Shown piece by piece: positions 1 through 5,669 of a stretch of DNA of 24,510 bases. How positions within the stretch are numbered: the first letter of the stretch is position 1; every line of letters starts with the position of its first letter. The stretch spans positions 1 to 24,510 of the IMG/VR virus record IMGVR_UViG_3300042406_000637; one strand, written 5' to 3'. The position numbers and the translations under genes were made by a program. The notes beneath the pieces were generated by a model that saw nothing but the letters and a program-made list of their open reading frames with translations, did no database searches and had not been told where the DNA came from. The stretch is from a virus.

Positions 1-2
1 AG

Positions 3-308
3 CGCGATGCCCAGCGCCTCGTGCGCATGTCCATGAAGCACAGCGGCAAGGCCTTCGAGCGCCTCGCTGGTGTGCTCAACGAGGTCATCGACCGAAGCCT
101 CGCCGACAATGACCTGCGCACCACGGTGCAGGCAGCAGGCAAGCTCGCAGACATCACCGGCCTCAACAAGCAGGTCATCGAGCATCGCGAGGGCGACCGC
201 CTCGAAGAGTTCCGCCGTCGCGTGCTGTCCGGCGAAGACCCCGCCGACGTCGCCAAAGAAGCCACCGAGTTTCTACTTGGCGTCGAATCTGGGTTGATGT
301 ATCAATGA
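3..308 (+). CDS. Partial small helical protein, possible terminase small subunit C-terminus
   Basis: The reading frame is open from the first in-frame codon of the window to the TGA at 306-308, so the gene probably starts outside the window. A GTG at 21 is the first possible internal start, but it has no Shine-Dalgarno sequence before it. The visible part is charged and helical. The central stretch (LRTTVQAAGKLADITGLNK) resembles the helical repeat found in many small terminase subunits ('AAKALLDRAGL'-like). A second charged helix follows (GDRLEEFRRRVLSG). From this I infer a DNA-packaging or DNA-binding role, weakly. It lies directly upstream of a RusA-type resolvase gene, 15 bp away, so a recombination or replication accessory protein is the main alternative. 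The call rests on general resemblance, with no diagnostic residue. Confidence 0.6.
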   Translation, partial: RDAQRLVRMSMKHSGKAFERLAGVLNEVIDRSLADNDLRTTVQAAGKLADITGLNKQVIEHREGDRLEEFRRRVLSGEDPADVAKEATEFLLGVESGLMYQ

Positions 309-312
309 ACGC

Positions 313-318
313 AGGAGG
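313..318 (+). promoter_or_regulatory. Shine-Dalgarno site for the RusA-like gene
   Basis: A perfect AGGAGG lies 5 nt before the ATG at 324. It fixes the start of the resolvase and shows that the gene is translated independently of the frame ending at 308. Confidence 0.75.
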
Positions 319-323
319 AAACC

Positions 324-845
324 ATGGACAAGCGTAAGCGTATTACACAAGATGACGTTAACGTCCCGGCCAGTGCCCATACTGTGCCCAAGGGATATCC
401 GGTTCACATGTGGGAAGAGATGGGCTGGGCAATGACCTGCCACATCTTCGCGCCGATCATGCCCAGTCCTCGGCCAAGGGTGACCAGCAGAGGCAGCTTC
501 ATGCCCACCGAGTACCGCAAGCACTGCTCGATGCTGAGCGCGTCCTTGGCCTACGCACGGGGCCTGCACGAGGCGCGCTTCAAGGCGTGGGACTCGTCCG
601 TCTCGATGCACCTCGACCTTGCGTTCTGGTCGCCCAAGATGCCGGGAGACCTCGACAACGTCGCCAAGACCATCATGGACTCCGGTCAGCTTCACAAGAA
701 CGAGAAGCCGGGGGCCGAGCTTTGGGCCAACGACAAGCAGATCCACAAGCTGACCATCGACTGGATCGAGACAGAGGAACCTGAGTGGTGGCAGACCGTC
801 GTACGCATCAAGCCCATCGAGAAGAGCAAGAAGGCGCGCCTGTGA
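324..845 (+). CDS. rusA: RusA-family Holliday junction resolvase
   Basis: This 173-aa protein probably cuts four-way DNA junctions during phage recombination, or debranches DNA before packaging. The RusA signature is visible. A beta strand (residues 94-103) leads into G108-D-L-D-N112, so D109 and D111 match the paired catalytic aspartates of RusA. K115, four residues after the second Asp, matches the conserved RusA lysine. A further acidic site, N-D137-K-Q-I, corresponds to the third metal-binding aspartate ('DD.QI' in typical members). The N-terminus contains the usual phage RusA strand IFAPIMPSPRPRV (41-53). At 173 aa it is longer than E. coli RusA (about 120 aa), mostly through an N-terminal extension of about 35 residues. 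The start is set by a strong SD. Its TGA overlaps the GTG of the next gene, so the two are probably translationally coupled. Confidence 0.85.
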   Translation: MDKRKRITQDDVNVPASAHTVPKGYPVHMWEEMGWAMTCHIFAPIMPSPRPRVTSRGSFMPTEYRKHCSMLSASLAYARGLHEARFKAWDSSVSMHLDLAFWSPKMPGDLDNVAKTIMDSGQLHKNEKPGAELWANDKQIHKLTIDWIETEEPEWWQTVVRIKPIEKSKKARL

Positions 846-1249
846 AGAAGCGAAACCAGACGTTCAAGGTCACGCTCGAACCCGCCATCGACGCGAAGTT
901 CAGGATCTACTGCACCGAGAAGAAGGTGCCGTACAACTCGGTCATTCGCCAGGCCCTCAAGGATCTCATCGCCCTGGAAGGCTTGAAGTCCGAGAACATC
1001 CCGGCGCAACGAGACACCTACGGCCAGCTTGGCTCGCAGCCGTTCACCGTGCGGCTTAACCCCGTCGAGCGCCGTAACCTGGAGACAACCTGTACGCGGC
1101 TGAAGATCAACAACCGACGCTCATACTCGCGCCTCATCCGGCACGCCGTCACGTTGTTTGTTTCTTCTTCTTCTTCCCGCGACGCATCACATCAAGAGCA
1201 ATCGCAAGAGCTTGCTTCTGAGGATACCCTTCCTCCTTCAGCTTCGTGA
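842..1249 (+). CDS. Putative DNA-binding protein with two ribbon-helix-helix-like units
   Basis: The protein is 135 aa. The start is the GTG at 842, which overlaps the resolvase stop as GTGA. A longer in-frame start at 785 would lie inside the resolvase gene and is not preferred. Two units share the RHH layout of a short basic strand followed by two helices. Unit 1 has the strand TFKVTLE (7-13) and helices at about 16-26 and 32-44. Unit 2 has the strand PFTVRLN (67-73) and helices at about 76-87 and 93-107. RHH proteins normally dimerise to form the DNA-reading strand pair, so one chain here could supply both halves. A transcriptional regulator is the natural inference. Residues 109-135 are low-complexity and Ser-rich, and are encoded opposite the end of the converging gene. 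The Arc/MetJ-like assignment comes from pattern only. Confidence 0.7.
   Translation: MKKRNQTFKVTLEPAIDAKFRIYCTEKKVPYNSVIRQALKDLIALEGLKSENIPAQRDTYGQLGSQPFTVRLNPVERRNLETTCTRLKINNRRSYSRLIRHAVTLFVSSSSSRDASHQEQSQELASEDTLPPSAS
1149..1249. other. Tail-to-tail antisense overlap of convergent genes
   Basis: The last 101 bp of the plus-strand RHH-like gene are also the last 101 bp of the minus-strand DUF5872-like gene. Both frames run through this segment to their own stops: TGA at 1247-1249 on plus, and TGA read from 1151 to 1149 on minus. No bidirectional terminator hairpin was seen here, so transcripts from the two arms probably run into each other. Confidence 0.75.
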
Positions 1250-1673
1250 GGTTCTTGCCAATATTCTTCTTGCCGGACATCATGGGCATCGAGGTCTTCT
1301 CCGCGATCTTCTCAGGTTGACGTGAAAACTGTTTGCCGGACGCGGTGTCCTTCCGCTTCTTCGCCGTCGTCGCAGCATACTCAGTAGGGCTGAGACGTTC
1401 GCGCGCAGCGCGCGGGAGGTACCGCTCGCCGGTAGCCTTATCTCCCTGTGTCGAGGGTTTGCCCGACTTGGTGCCCCAGTCCTCGCCCGTCCACTTGGTT
1501 AGCGACTTCTGTGCGCCCGTCTTCTCGCCACGGTAGCCGCCGCCAGCCTTCTCGTATTGCTGGGCCAGGAGCTGGGCTTTACGGGCCGACCACTGGCCAG
1601 GTCGCCCGCCCTTGTCTCCGGCCATGATGCGTCGTTTAATCGTCTCACGGAGGGCGTTGTTCGTATAGGCCAT
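1149..1673 (-). CDS. DUF5872-like protein with C-terminal KQA(x)AIA motif
   Basis: A 174-aa, very basic protein of unknown function. Residues 18-122 follow the pattern I recall for Pfam DUF5872, seen in phages and large viruses: a GQWSARKAQL start, a Gly/Lys-rich middle with KSLTKWTGEDWGTKSGK (56-72), then RYLPRAARERL and ATTAKKRKD. Residues 133-162 form a second part, IGKNLTKLKEEGYPQKQALAIAL, which resembles a motif that occurs as a separate small phage protein. The chain ends in a lysine run. The charge suggests nucleic-acid binding or an internal virion protein, but nothing in the sequence fixes the function. Its ATG overlaps the endolysin stop by one base (TGATG), with no clear SD, so it is probably translated by coupling. 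It is the last gene of the minus-strand operon. Confidence 0.8.
   Translation of the reverse strand: MAYTNNALRETIKRRIMAGDKGGRPGQWSARKAQLLAQQYEKAGGGYRGEKTGAQKSLTKWTGEDWGTKSGKPSTQGDKATGERYLPRAARERLSPTEYAATTAKKRKDTASGKQFSRQPEKIAEKTSMPMMSGKKNIGKNLTKLKEEGYPQKQALAIALDVMRRGKKKKKQTT
1162..1178. repeat. Short trinucleotide tract coding on both strands
   Basis: A TTC/GAA-type triplet run inside the overlap of the two convergent genes. It encodes five serines in the plus-strand gene and the five-lysine run in the minus-strand gene. Such runs are prone to slippage, which would change both C-termini together in steps of one residue. Confidence 0.6.
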
Positions 1674-2275
1674 CAGAGCATCACCACGGTTGGGAGCACC
1701 ACGCTGGAAAGCTTCTTTGTGTAGCTCCGCGCGATGCTGTCGACGATCTTCGAGTACTCTTCTTCCGAGGCCGTGAAGTATCCAGCCTTCTTCAGTTCCC
1801 GGACGTAGCCCTTGGCGTCGCCCTTCTTCGCCTGCTCAATCGCTTTGGGGAACTTTCGGAACAGCATCGAGAGATGGTCCTTCGAGGCCGAGTCCAAGTC
1901 TTCCCATGAGGCGAAGCAGTTCATCCGTTGCTTGCCAGAGAACTTCAGCGTCTTGAACGACGGGTCCACTTTGATGACAGTCACCTCGGACCCAGGCTTC
2001 GAGGATGCGATGTACTTGTCCGCGACCGAATGAGAGAACCTCTCGGTGGTCGTGAAATACGTCCAGTCGCACTCGCCGTGCCTCTTGGCTCCACCAAGGT
2101 TGTAGTTCGAGATGCTCTTCCAATGTCCAGTTTCCAGCGCTGACTGCGCATGAAGGATGTGCAAGACCTTACGGTCGGGAGCGGTTCCAGCCAGCATCTG
2201 CCATGCAGAAGCCAGCGCGAGAAAGACTTGTTCCGGCGACACGGGCGTCGCCTTACTCGGTCGCTCGACTCCCAT
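1673..2275 (-). CDS. Endolysin, GH73/glucosaminidase-like lysozyme fold
   Basis: A 200-aa peptidoglycan hydrolase that probably lyses the host wall at the end of infection. The key block is AQSALETGHW (43-52) followed by NYNLGGAKR (57-65). This E-x-G-x-W ... N-x-N-L-G-x-x-K pattern is typical of GH73-type glucosaminidases and related lysozyme folds, with E48 as the likely catalytic glutamate. A WTYFTTTERF segment follows, then a helical C-terminus. No signal peptide or separate wall-binding domain is seen, so release probably depends on a holin. I chose the ATG at 2275, not the TTG one codon upstream, because a strong SD precedes it. It overlaps the upstream gene by 23 bp. A transglycosylase rather than a glucosaminidase chemistry remains possible. 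Confidence 0.8.
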   Translation of the reverse strand: MGVERPSKATPVSPEQVFLALASAWQMLAGTAPDRKVLHILHAQSALETGHWKSISNYNLGGAKRHGECDWTYFTTTERFSHSVADKYIASSKPGSEVTVIKVDPSFKTLKFSGKQRMNCFASWEDLDSASKDHLSMLFRKFPKAIEQAKKGDAKGYVRELKKAGYFTASEEEYSKIVDSIARSYTKKLSSVVLPTVVML

Positions 2276-2558
2276 CAACCTTCTCCACCACCGCAGCTTT
2301 GAGGCGTCGGTAATCTCGTCCGGCAGAATTCAGCATCGCGACGTGGAGCGCCGAGTGCAGCTCCGGGTCCGCAGCGCACGCTGCCTGCAGCAGTAGGTTG
2401 GCCACCTCTGCGGGGTCCAGGAGGCCGATGGCGACCTTAAGCGCCTGCGACTCTGGCATGATGAGCTTGCCTCCGTCAAAGCGCGGCAGCTGCCCAATAG
2501 AGGCCTCTACGCGGTTGACGATGGCGATGACGGCGTTGAGCCAGGCGATGGCGTCCAT
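2253..2558 (-). CDS. Hypothetical helical protein of the lysis region
   Basis: A 101-aa protein I do not recognise. It is mostly helical, with an amphipathic N-terminus (IAWLNAVIAIVNRV), a conspicuous DPAEVANLLLQAACAADPELH segment split around residues 48-68, and a charged C-terminus. The N-terminal hydrophobic run is short and contains N and R, so it is not a convincing membrane segment. The ATG overlaps the stop of the lipoprotein gene by one base (TGATG), and the 3' end overlaps the endolysin by 23 bp. Its place between the lipoprotein and the endolysin suggests a lysis-related or late accessory role, by position only. Confidence 0.65.
   Translation of the reverse strand: MDAIAWLNAVIAIVNRVEASIGQLPRFDGGKLIMPESQALKVAIGLLDPAEVANLLLQAACAADPELHSALHVAMLNSAGRDYRRLKAAVVEKVDGSRATE
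2279..2286 (-). promoter_or_regulatory. Shine-Dalgarno site for the endolysin
   Basis: On the minus strand this reads GGAGAAGG, shortly before the ATG at 2275. It lies inside the 3' end of the preceding gene and decides the endolysin start. Its strength suggests that the endolysin is translated at a higher rate than its coupled neighbours. Confidence 0.65.
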
Positions 2559-2785
2559 CAGCGTGCAACCTCGTTAGCGCACATGCCCTCGGTGAGGCCA
2601 GTCACGACTTGGATGTACGCCGTGGCACACGACACCGCCAGCTTTGGGTCTTTGGCCTCTTTGGCTACCTCCGCGCAATACTTGTCCAGAGCAATCGCCT
2701 GAGACGCAACGCGCGCGCACGGAGTGCTACAGCCCATAACCGCACCAGAAGCCACCAGAAGCGCCAGCCATTTCGCATAGTTCAT
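2558..2785 (-). CDS. Small lipoprotein, possible outer spanin
   Basis: A 75-aa protein with a lipoprotein signal: N-terminal K5, hydrophobic core WLALLVASGA, and the lipobox-like V-M-G-C with C19 as the lipidation site. The mature part is about 57 residues and holds four more cysteines (C23, C37, C53, C69), enough for two disulfides in the periplasm. Phage lipoproteins next to endolysins are often o-spanins, which help disrupt the outer membrane, but those are usually Pro-rich, and this one is helical and Cys-rich. Exclusion or an entry-blocking lipoprotein is an alternative. The ATG overlaps the preceding stop as ATGA, and the stop overlaps the next ATG as TGATG, so it sits in a tightly coupled chain. 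It implies a Gram-negative host. Confidence 0.72.
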   Translation of the reverse strand: MNYAKWLALLVASGAVMGCSTPCARVASQAIALDKYCAEVAKEAKDPKLAVSCATAYIQVVTGLTEGMCANEVAR

Positions 2786-3135
2786 TTGCTGCCCTTCATC
2801 GACTTGTACCGGGCCAGCATGTTGCGGCCCTTGATGGCGAGGGCAAGCATGCCGCCGGTCGTCTTGGGGACAGGCTCGCCCCAGGCTGCCGCACTAAGCG
2901 CGCGACGAGTTGGCTTGCCGTCTTTCACGGCTCCACCCTTGGGGTCAGAGAACATGCGCACCAGGAAGCTACCCTTGCGACGCATCTTCTCTGGCGTGTT
3001 CGCCGCACCTTTTACTCCGGGCTTCAGGTTGGACCCGGTCGCACGGTTGTAAGCCTTACGGCCAGCCTCGGTGAGGCCACCCTTGGGGTTCTTGTGCTTC
3101 GCTCGAAGGCTGATGGCTTTCTTCAATGCGCCCAT
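2782..3135 (-). CDS. DUF6321-like basic protein
   Basis: A 117-aa basic protein with the pattern I recall for Pfam DUF6321: KNPKGGLTEAGRKAYNRATG (15-34), SNLKPGV (35-41), a RRKGSFLVRM segment (52-61), and KPTRRALSAAAWGE (74-87). The family is found in phages and large DNA viruses and has no assigned function. The C-terminus is a basic helix. I chose the ATG at 3135, not longer in-frame starts up to 3210, because those would lie within the preceding gene, while 3135 follows that gene's stop by 7 bp and has a GAGG-type SD. It shares its high charge and small size with the DUF5872-like gene three genes downstream. A role in DNA condensation or as a minor virion protein is possible but not shown. 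Confidence 0.75.
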   Translation of the reverse strand: MGALKKAISLRAKHKNPKGGLTEAGRKAYNRATGSNLKPGVKGAANTPEKMRRKGSFLVRMFSDPKGGAVKDGKPTRRALSAAAWGEPVPKTTGGMLALAIKGRNMLARYKSMKGSK

Positions 3136-3142
3136 GGAAACC

Positions 3143-3364
3143 TCACTCAGGTCGTTTGCCAGTCGTCGCTTCGATAAGTCCAGACACAGCCTTCGCTGGG
3201 TCGAGGCCAACTGCCCGGAGAAACCGGATACATCCGGCGATACGCGGGTGGCTTTCGCCGAGGACCACCCACTGCTCAGGGGTGCGCGCGCGAAGGATGA
3301 TGTTCAGCAGGCCGGTGAGCACCGGCCAGATGAAGACCGTCCATAACTCGACTTTGTCGTGCAT
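3143..3364 (-). CDS. Small one-TM protein, holin candidate
   Basis: A 73-aa protein with one hydrophobic segment at about residues 7-25 (LWTVFIWPVLTGLLNIIL), directly followed by basic residues (RAR). The rest is soluble: WVVLGESHPRIAGCIRFLRAVGLDP, then a short basic tail. Similar short phage proteins with this GLDP-ending block are usually left unnamed. The membrane segment and the location four genes from the endolysin make it one of two holin candidates here. The ATG overlaps the upstream stop by one base (TAATG). No strong SD is seen, so expression probably depends on translation of the upstream gene. Confidence 0.7.
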   Translation of the reverse strand: MHDKVELWTVFIWPVLTGLLNIILRARTPEQWVVLGESHPRIAGCIRFLRAVGLDPAKAVSGLIEATTGKRPE

Positions 3365-3633
3365 TAGTACGAAGTCCCGTTGCGCTGCCTAGCCTCCAAA
3401 GAGGCGAGCCGCTGGCCATGCTGGTTGGACTCATCACGCAGCGAGTCCACGTCTTTCTCCAGATCCACCTTGATGCCATCGACCTGCTTCTTCAAGTCGG
3501 CGACCTTCTCGGTGAGACCCTCGACCCGCGTAGTCAGGATGCCCATTTCGCGGCCTGACCGGTGAATGCTAAGGGCGAACCCGGCCATGGTGGCGACCAG
3601 GTTCACCGCGATGGCGACGACTTCGAGAGTCAT
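3364..3633 (-). CDS. TM plus coiled-coil protein, holin or inner-spanin candidate
   Basis: An 89-aa protein with an N-terminal membrane segment (about residues 4-22, VVAIAVNLVATMAGFALSI) and a long heptad-like region (about 30-83: LTTRVEGLTEKVADLKKQV and onward). TM plus coiled coil is the layout of i-spanins and also of some small phage holins. The charge pattern (acidic residue before the TM, H-R-x-x-R after it) predicts by the positive-inside rule that the coiled coil is cytoplasmic, which argues against a normal i-spanin. The ATG overlaps the preceding stop as ATGA. Confidence is good that it is a gene and modest for its function. Confidence 0.72.
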   Translation of the reverse strand: MTLEVVAIAVNLVATMAGFALSIHRSGREMGILTTRVEGLTEKVADLKKQVDGIKVDLEKDVDSLRDESNQHGQRLASLEARQRNGTSY

Positions 3634-3800
3634 ACCACGTCGCTCGGTGGAGCGGGCGGTTGAGCCTCGACGCCTAGGGACTTGGCCAGAATCTCAATAG
3701 ACTCCGCCACGCCCACCGCTTCAGCCAGCTCCAGCAACCCCGCCTTTTGAGCGCGGTTGGCGACGATGACGAGGTTTCGAAAGGCCTGCTCGGGGTTCAT
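3630..3800 (-). CDS. Small hypothetical protein, 56 aa
   Basis: A short gene that fills the otherwise empty gap between 3633 and 3797. It starts with ATG at 3800, overlapping the upstream stop as ATGA, and ends with TGA at 3632-3630, overlapping the next ATG as ATGA. The product starts MNPEQAFRNLVIVANRAQKA, has an amphipathic helix (LLELAEAVGVAESIEILAKS) and ends in a Pro-rich tail (PPAPPSDVV). No membrane segment or known domain is seen. The perfect four-base overlaps at both ends are the main evidence that it is real. Function unknown. Confidence 0.7.
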   Translation of the reverse strand: MNPEQAFRNLVIVANRAQKAGLLELAEAVGVAESIEILAKSLGVEAQPPAPPSDVV

Positions 3801-4042
3801 GGCGCTCCGAATTGGTCAACGACGGTTTTGAGCGCGTCAACGTCAGTCGCCACTTCGATGGCGTCCTGAATGAGCGCGTACTTCTCGCGGATGGATTGGC
3901 GCGCGGACTCTGCGGCCACGTCGTCGGAGCCGGGGATGCGGCGCGCGATGACCGCATCATGCGGCGCGAATTCGGACTCTCGCGCGGCGCGGCGCATCGT
4001 GTGTGCGATGGTCTTCGCCTTGGGCATGTTGACGCTGATCAC
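3797..4042 (-). CDS. Hypothetical protein near the tail fibre, 81 aa
   Basis: Starts with GTG at 4042, which overlaps the upstream stop as GTGA and follows an AGAGG SD. An ATG at 4027 is the alternative but lacks an SD. The N-terminus (ISVNMPKAKTIAHTMRRAAR) resembles the start of small phage proteins that follow tail fibre genes, with a hydrophobic strand and then a 'KAK..AH..RR.AR' helix. Those proteins usually occur paired with a protein like the next one upstream, as here. The C-terminal half is helical (EKYALIQDAIEVATDVDALKT). A role in fibre assembly is inferred from position and recalled neighbours; no catalytic motif is present. Confidence 0.68.
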   Translation of the reverse strand: MISVNMPKAKTIAHTMRRAARESEFAPHDAVIARRIPGSDDVAAESARQSIREKYALIQDAIEVATDVDALKTVVDQFGAP

Positions 4043-4341
4043 GATTGCACCTCTTCGGATTGCACGGGCTCGGGCTCCACGGGCGTGGCGGGCTCGGGCG
4101 GCTTGGGGAATTCGTTAGACTCTGCGCCGACGCCGTCCGTCAGCACCGCCGCATCAACCTCCCAGGCGTTGCGGAAGGTGCGGTCCGTGGGGATGTCCTC
4201 GACCGAGACGACCTTGAACGGCTTGCCGTGCGGCACGTCCTTCGCGGCGATTTGCTCGATGGTCCACGATGCGAGGGCCTCGGGGGTCGGGTAAAGGACA
4301 GCTACGCCGCCATCGTGCTGGTAAATTACTGCCTTGTTCAT
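4039..4341 (-). CDS. Hypothetical protein downstream of the tail fibre, 100 aa
   Basis: The start at 4341 has a good SD (GAGGTG). The N-terminal half holds a block I have seen in phage proteins next to fibre genes: AVLYPTPEA, then IEQIAAKDVPHGKPFKVV (29-46), and IPTDRTFRNAWEVDAAV (49-65). The last 30 residues are an acidic, Pro/Glu-rich tail. It is coupled by GTGA to the 81-aa gene, so the two are probably expressed in fixed ratio. They may assist fibre folding or attachment, but this is inference from context. Confidence 0.7.
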   Translation of the reverse strand: MNKAVIYQHDGGVAVLYPTPEALASWTIEQIAAKDVPHGKPFKVVSVEDIPTDRTFRNAWEVDAAVLTDGVGAESNEFPKPPEPATPVEPEPVQSEEVQS

Positions 4342-4345
4342 TTGG

Positions 4346-5668
4346 TCACCTCGTCACCGAAACAAAAACCATGGTGCTATCTGCGACGGCGAACGTCGTG
4401 TTGAACAGGTACACCCTTACCGAGCCAACGGCCGCTGCTGCGGAGCTTCGGTCAACGCTTGCGAAAATGCCTGAACCGACCGTCCCATCATATCCAACGG
4501 TCGCGTGCGCAGAATAGTTTACGTCTGGCATTGCTGTCGTAAAATTGACCGAATAGCTGCCGACGCCTAGATCGGTGATTGTGGACACGTTCCCAGAGCC
4601 TCGGATCGCCACAACGCCCGTCCCGTTGAAATTCACCCACGCGCGCGTTCCGTAGGCCACGGCGGCGGAACCGTAGCCGGAGTTGAAAGACAGCGTGTTG
4701 GCGATCGACGTGTCGCCTGCGGCGCTAATCGTGATGCGCGTCGCGTTGTTGGTTCGAATTTGATACGGATGGTTAGACGCCGCGCCAGCAAGCACGACAG
4801 ACGAGCCGCAATACAAAAACGACTCGATCCCGTTGGTTGCGTCGCGGACAACAAACGACGTAGTGCCGCTGTTTGCGACGTACACAGTCGGCCCCGTCGT
4901 AACGATGCCCGTGTTGTTGCCGCCGCCAACGTGCAGCGGCGATGCCGGGCTCGCTGTGCCGATGCCAACATTTCCCGCCTGGTCAATCGTCATGCGCGTG
5001 ACTGCTGCCGCAGAGCCGCTCGGCGACGTGCCAAAGGTAAGGTTGCTGCTGATGTTGGTCGGGCTCGTGTACGCCACGACGCTCGACGCGATGCTCGACA
5101 CGACGTTGCCGCCCGTGCCGTACGCCGAAAACTGCACCGTGCCGATGGTGTCGCCGCTGGTGACGGCCGAAGGGGTTGCACGGGTGCCGCGCGCTTTGCG
5201 CATGGTGATCGACGCGCCCGTTGCGTTGCCCGAATTCTGGAAAATGCCAATGTTTGCCAGCGTGTCACTGCTCGCGCGAATGCCGCTCGCCGTGCTCGCG
5301 TACGTCTCCAGGGTGTTCCCCGGATCGGTGCATCCGACGCCGAGGAGCCCGCCCGCGATGATGCGAGCGGCCTCGACGCCGTCGCGCTGGAGCACGAGGT
5401 CGTTGCTTAGGCCGCTGCTCATTGTGCTGATGCGCGAGCTCACCGCGTCGATGCGACCGACGATGTCCGTGTCGCCGTTGACTTTGAGCTTGAAGCTGGG
5501 CGAAACGGATGCGTCGATCGCTACGTTCGTCCCGCTGGCGCGGATGGGGGAGTCACCGATCGCCGTGCCTCCGGTGAATTGGGCAAGATAGCCGGCGGTC
5601 CCGCTGCCGCTGATGCCGCCGCCGCCGCCTCCACCTGAATACGGGAATGTTAGACGTGGTGCGCTCAT
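4346..5668 (-). CDS. Tail fibre / receptor-binding protein
   Basis: A 440-aa fibre that probably contacts the host surface. It begins with a short N-terminus, a seven-glycine run (residues 12-18) and a GSGTAGYLAQFTGGTAIGDS motif (21-40), which is typical of fibre shafts. The shaft has GIGTASPASPLHVGGG and similar 'GIGT..P...L.V' turns, which are recurrent in trimeric phage fibres. The C-terminus (about 342-440) holds RAWVNFNGTGVVAIR...NVSTITDLG...SYSVNFTTAMPD, a domain I recognise from the tips of many phage fibres. No S74 self-cleaving chaperone is visible. I chose the ATG at 5668, not the GTG at 5722, because of a strong SD and the 1-bp gap from the upstream gene. The many T, S, G and V residues fit a beta-rich trimer. 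Confidence 0.85.
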   Translation of the reverse strand: MSAPRLTFPYSGGGGGGGISGSGTAGYLAQFTGGTAIGDSPIRASGTNVAIDASVSPSFKLKVNGDTDIVGRIDAVSSRISTMSSGLSNDLVLQRDGVEAARIIAGGLLGVGCTDPGNTLETYASTASGIRASSDTLANIGIFQNSGNATGASITMRKARGTRATPSAVTSGDTIGTVQFSAYGTGGNVVSSIASSVVAYTSPTNISSNLTFGTSPSGSAAAVTRMTIDQAGNVGIGTASPASPLHVGGGNNTGIVTTGPTVYVANSGTTSFVVRDATNGIESFLYCGSSVVLAGAASNHPYQIRTNNATRITISAAGDTSIANTLSFNSGYGSAAVAYGTRAWVNFNGTGVVAIRGSGNVSTITDLGVGSYSVNFTTAMPDVNYSAHATVGYDGTVGSGIFASVDRSSAAAAVGSVRVYLFNTTFAVADSTMVFVSVTR

Positions 5669-5669
5669 C

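Noticed and set aside
3136-3210. Longer start for the DUF6321-like gene
   Set aside because: The extra 25 residues are the preceding gene read in another frame. The ATG at 3135 has an SD and a normal 7-bp gap.
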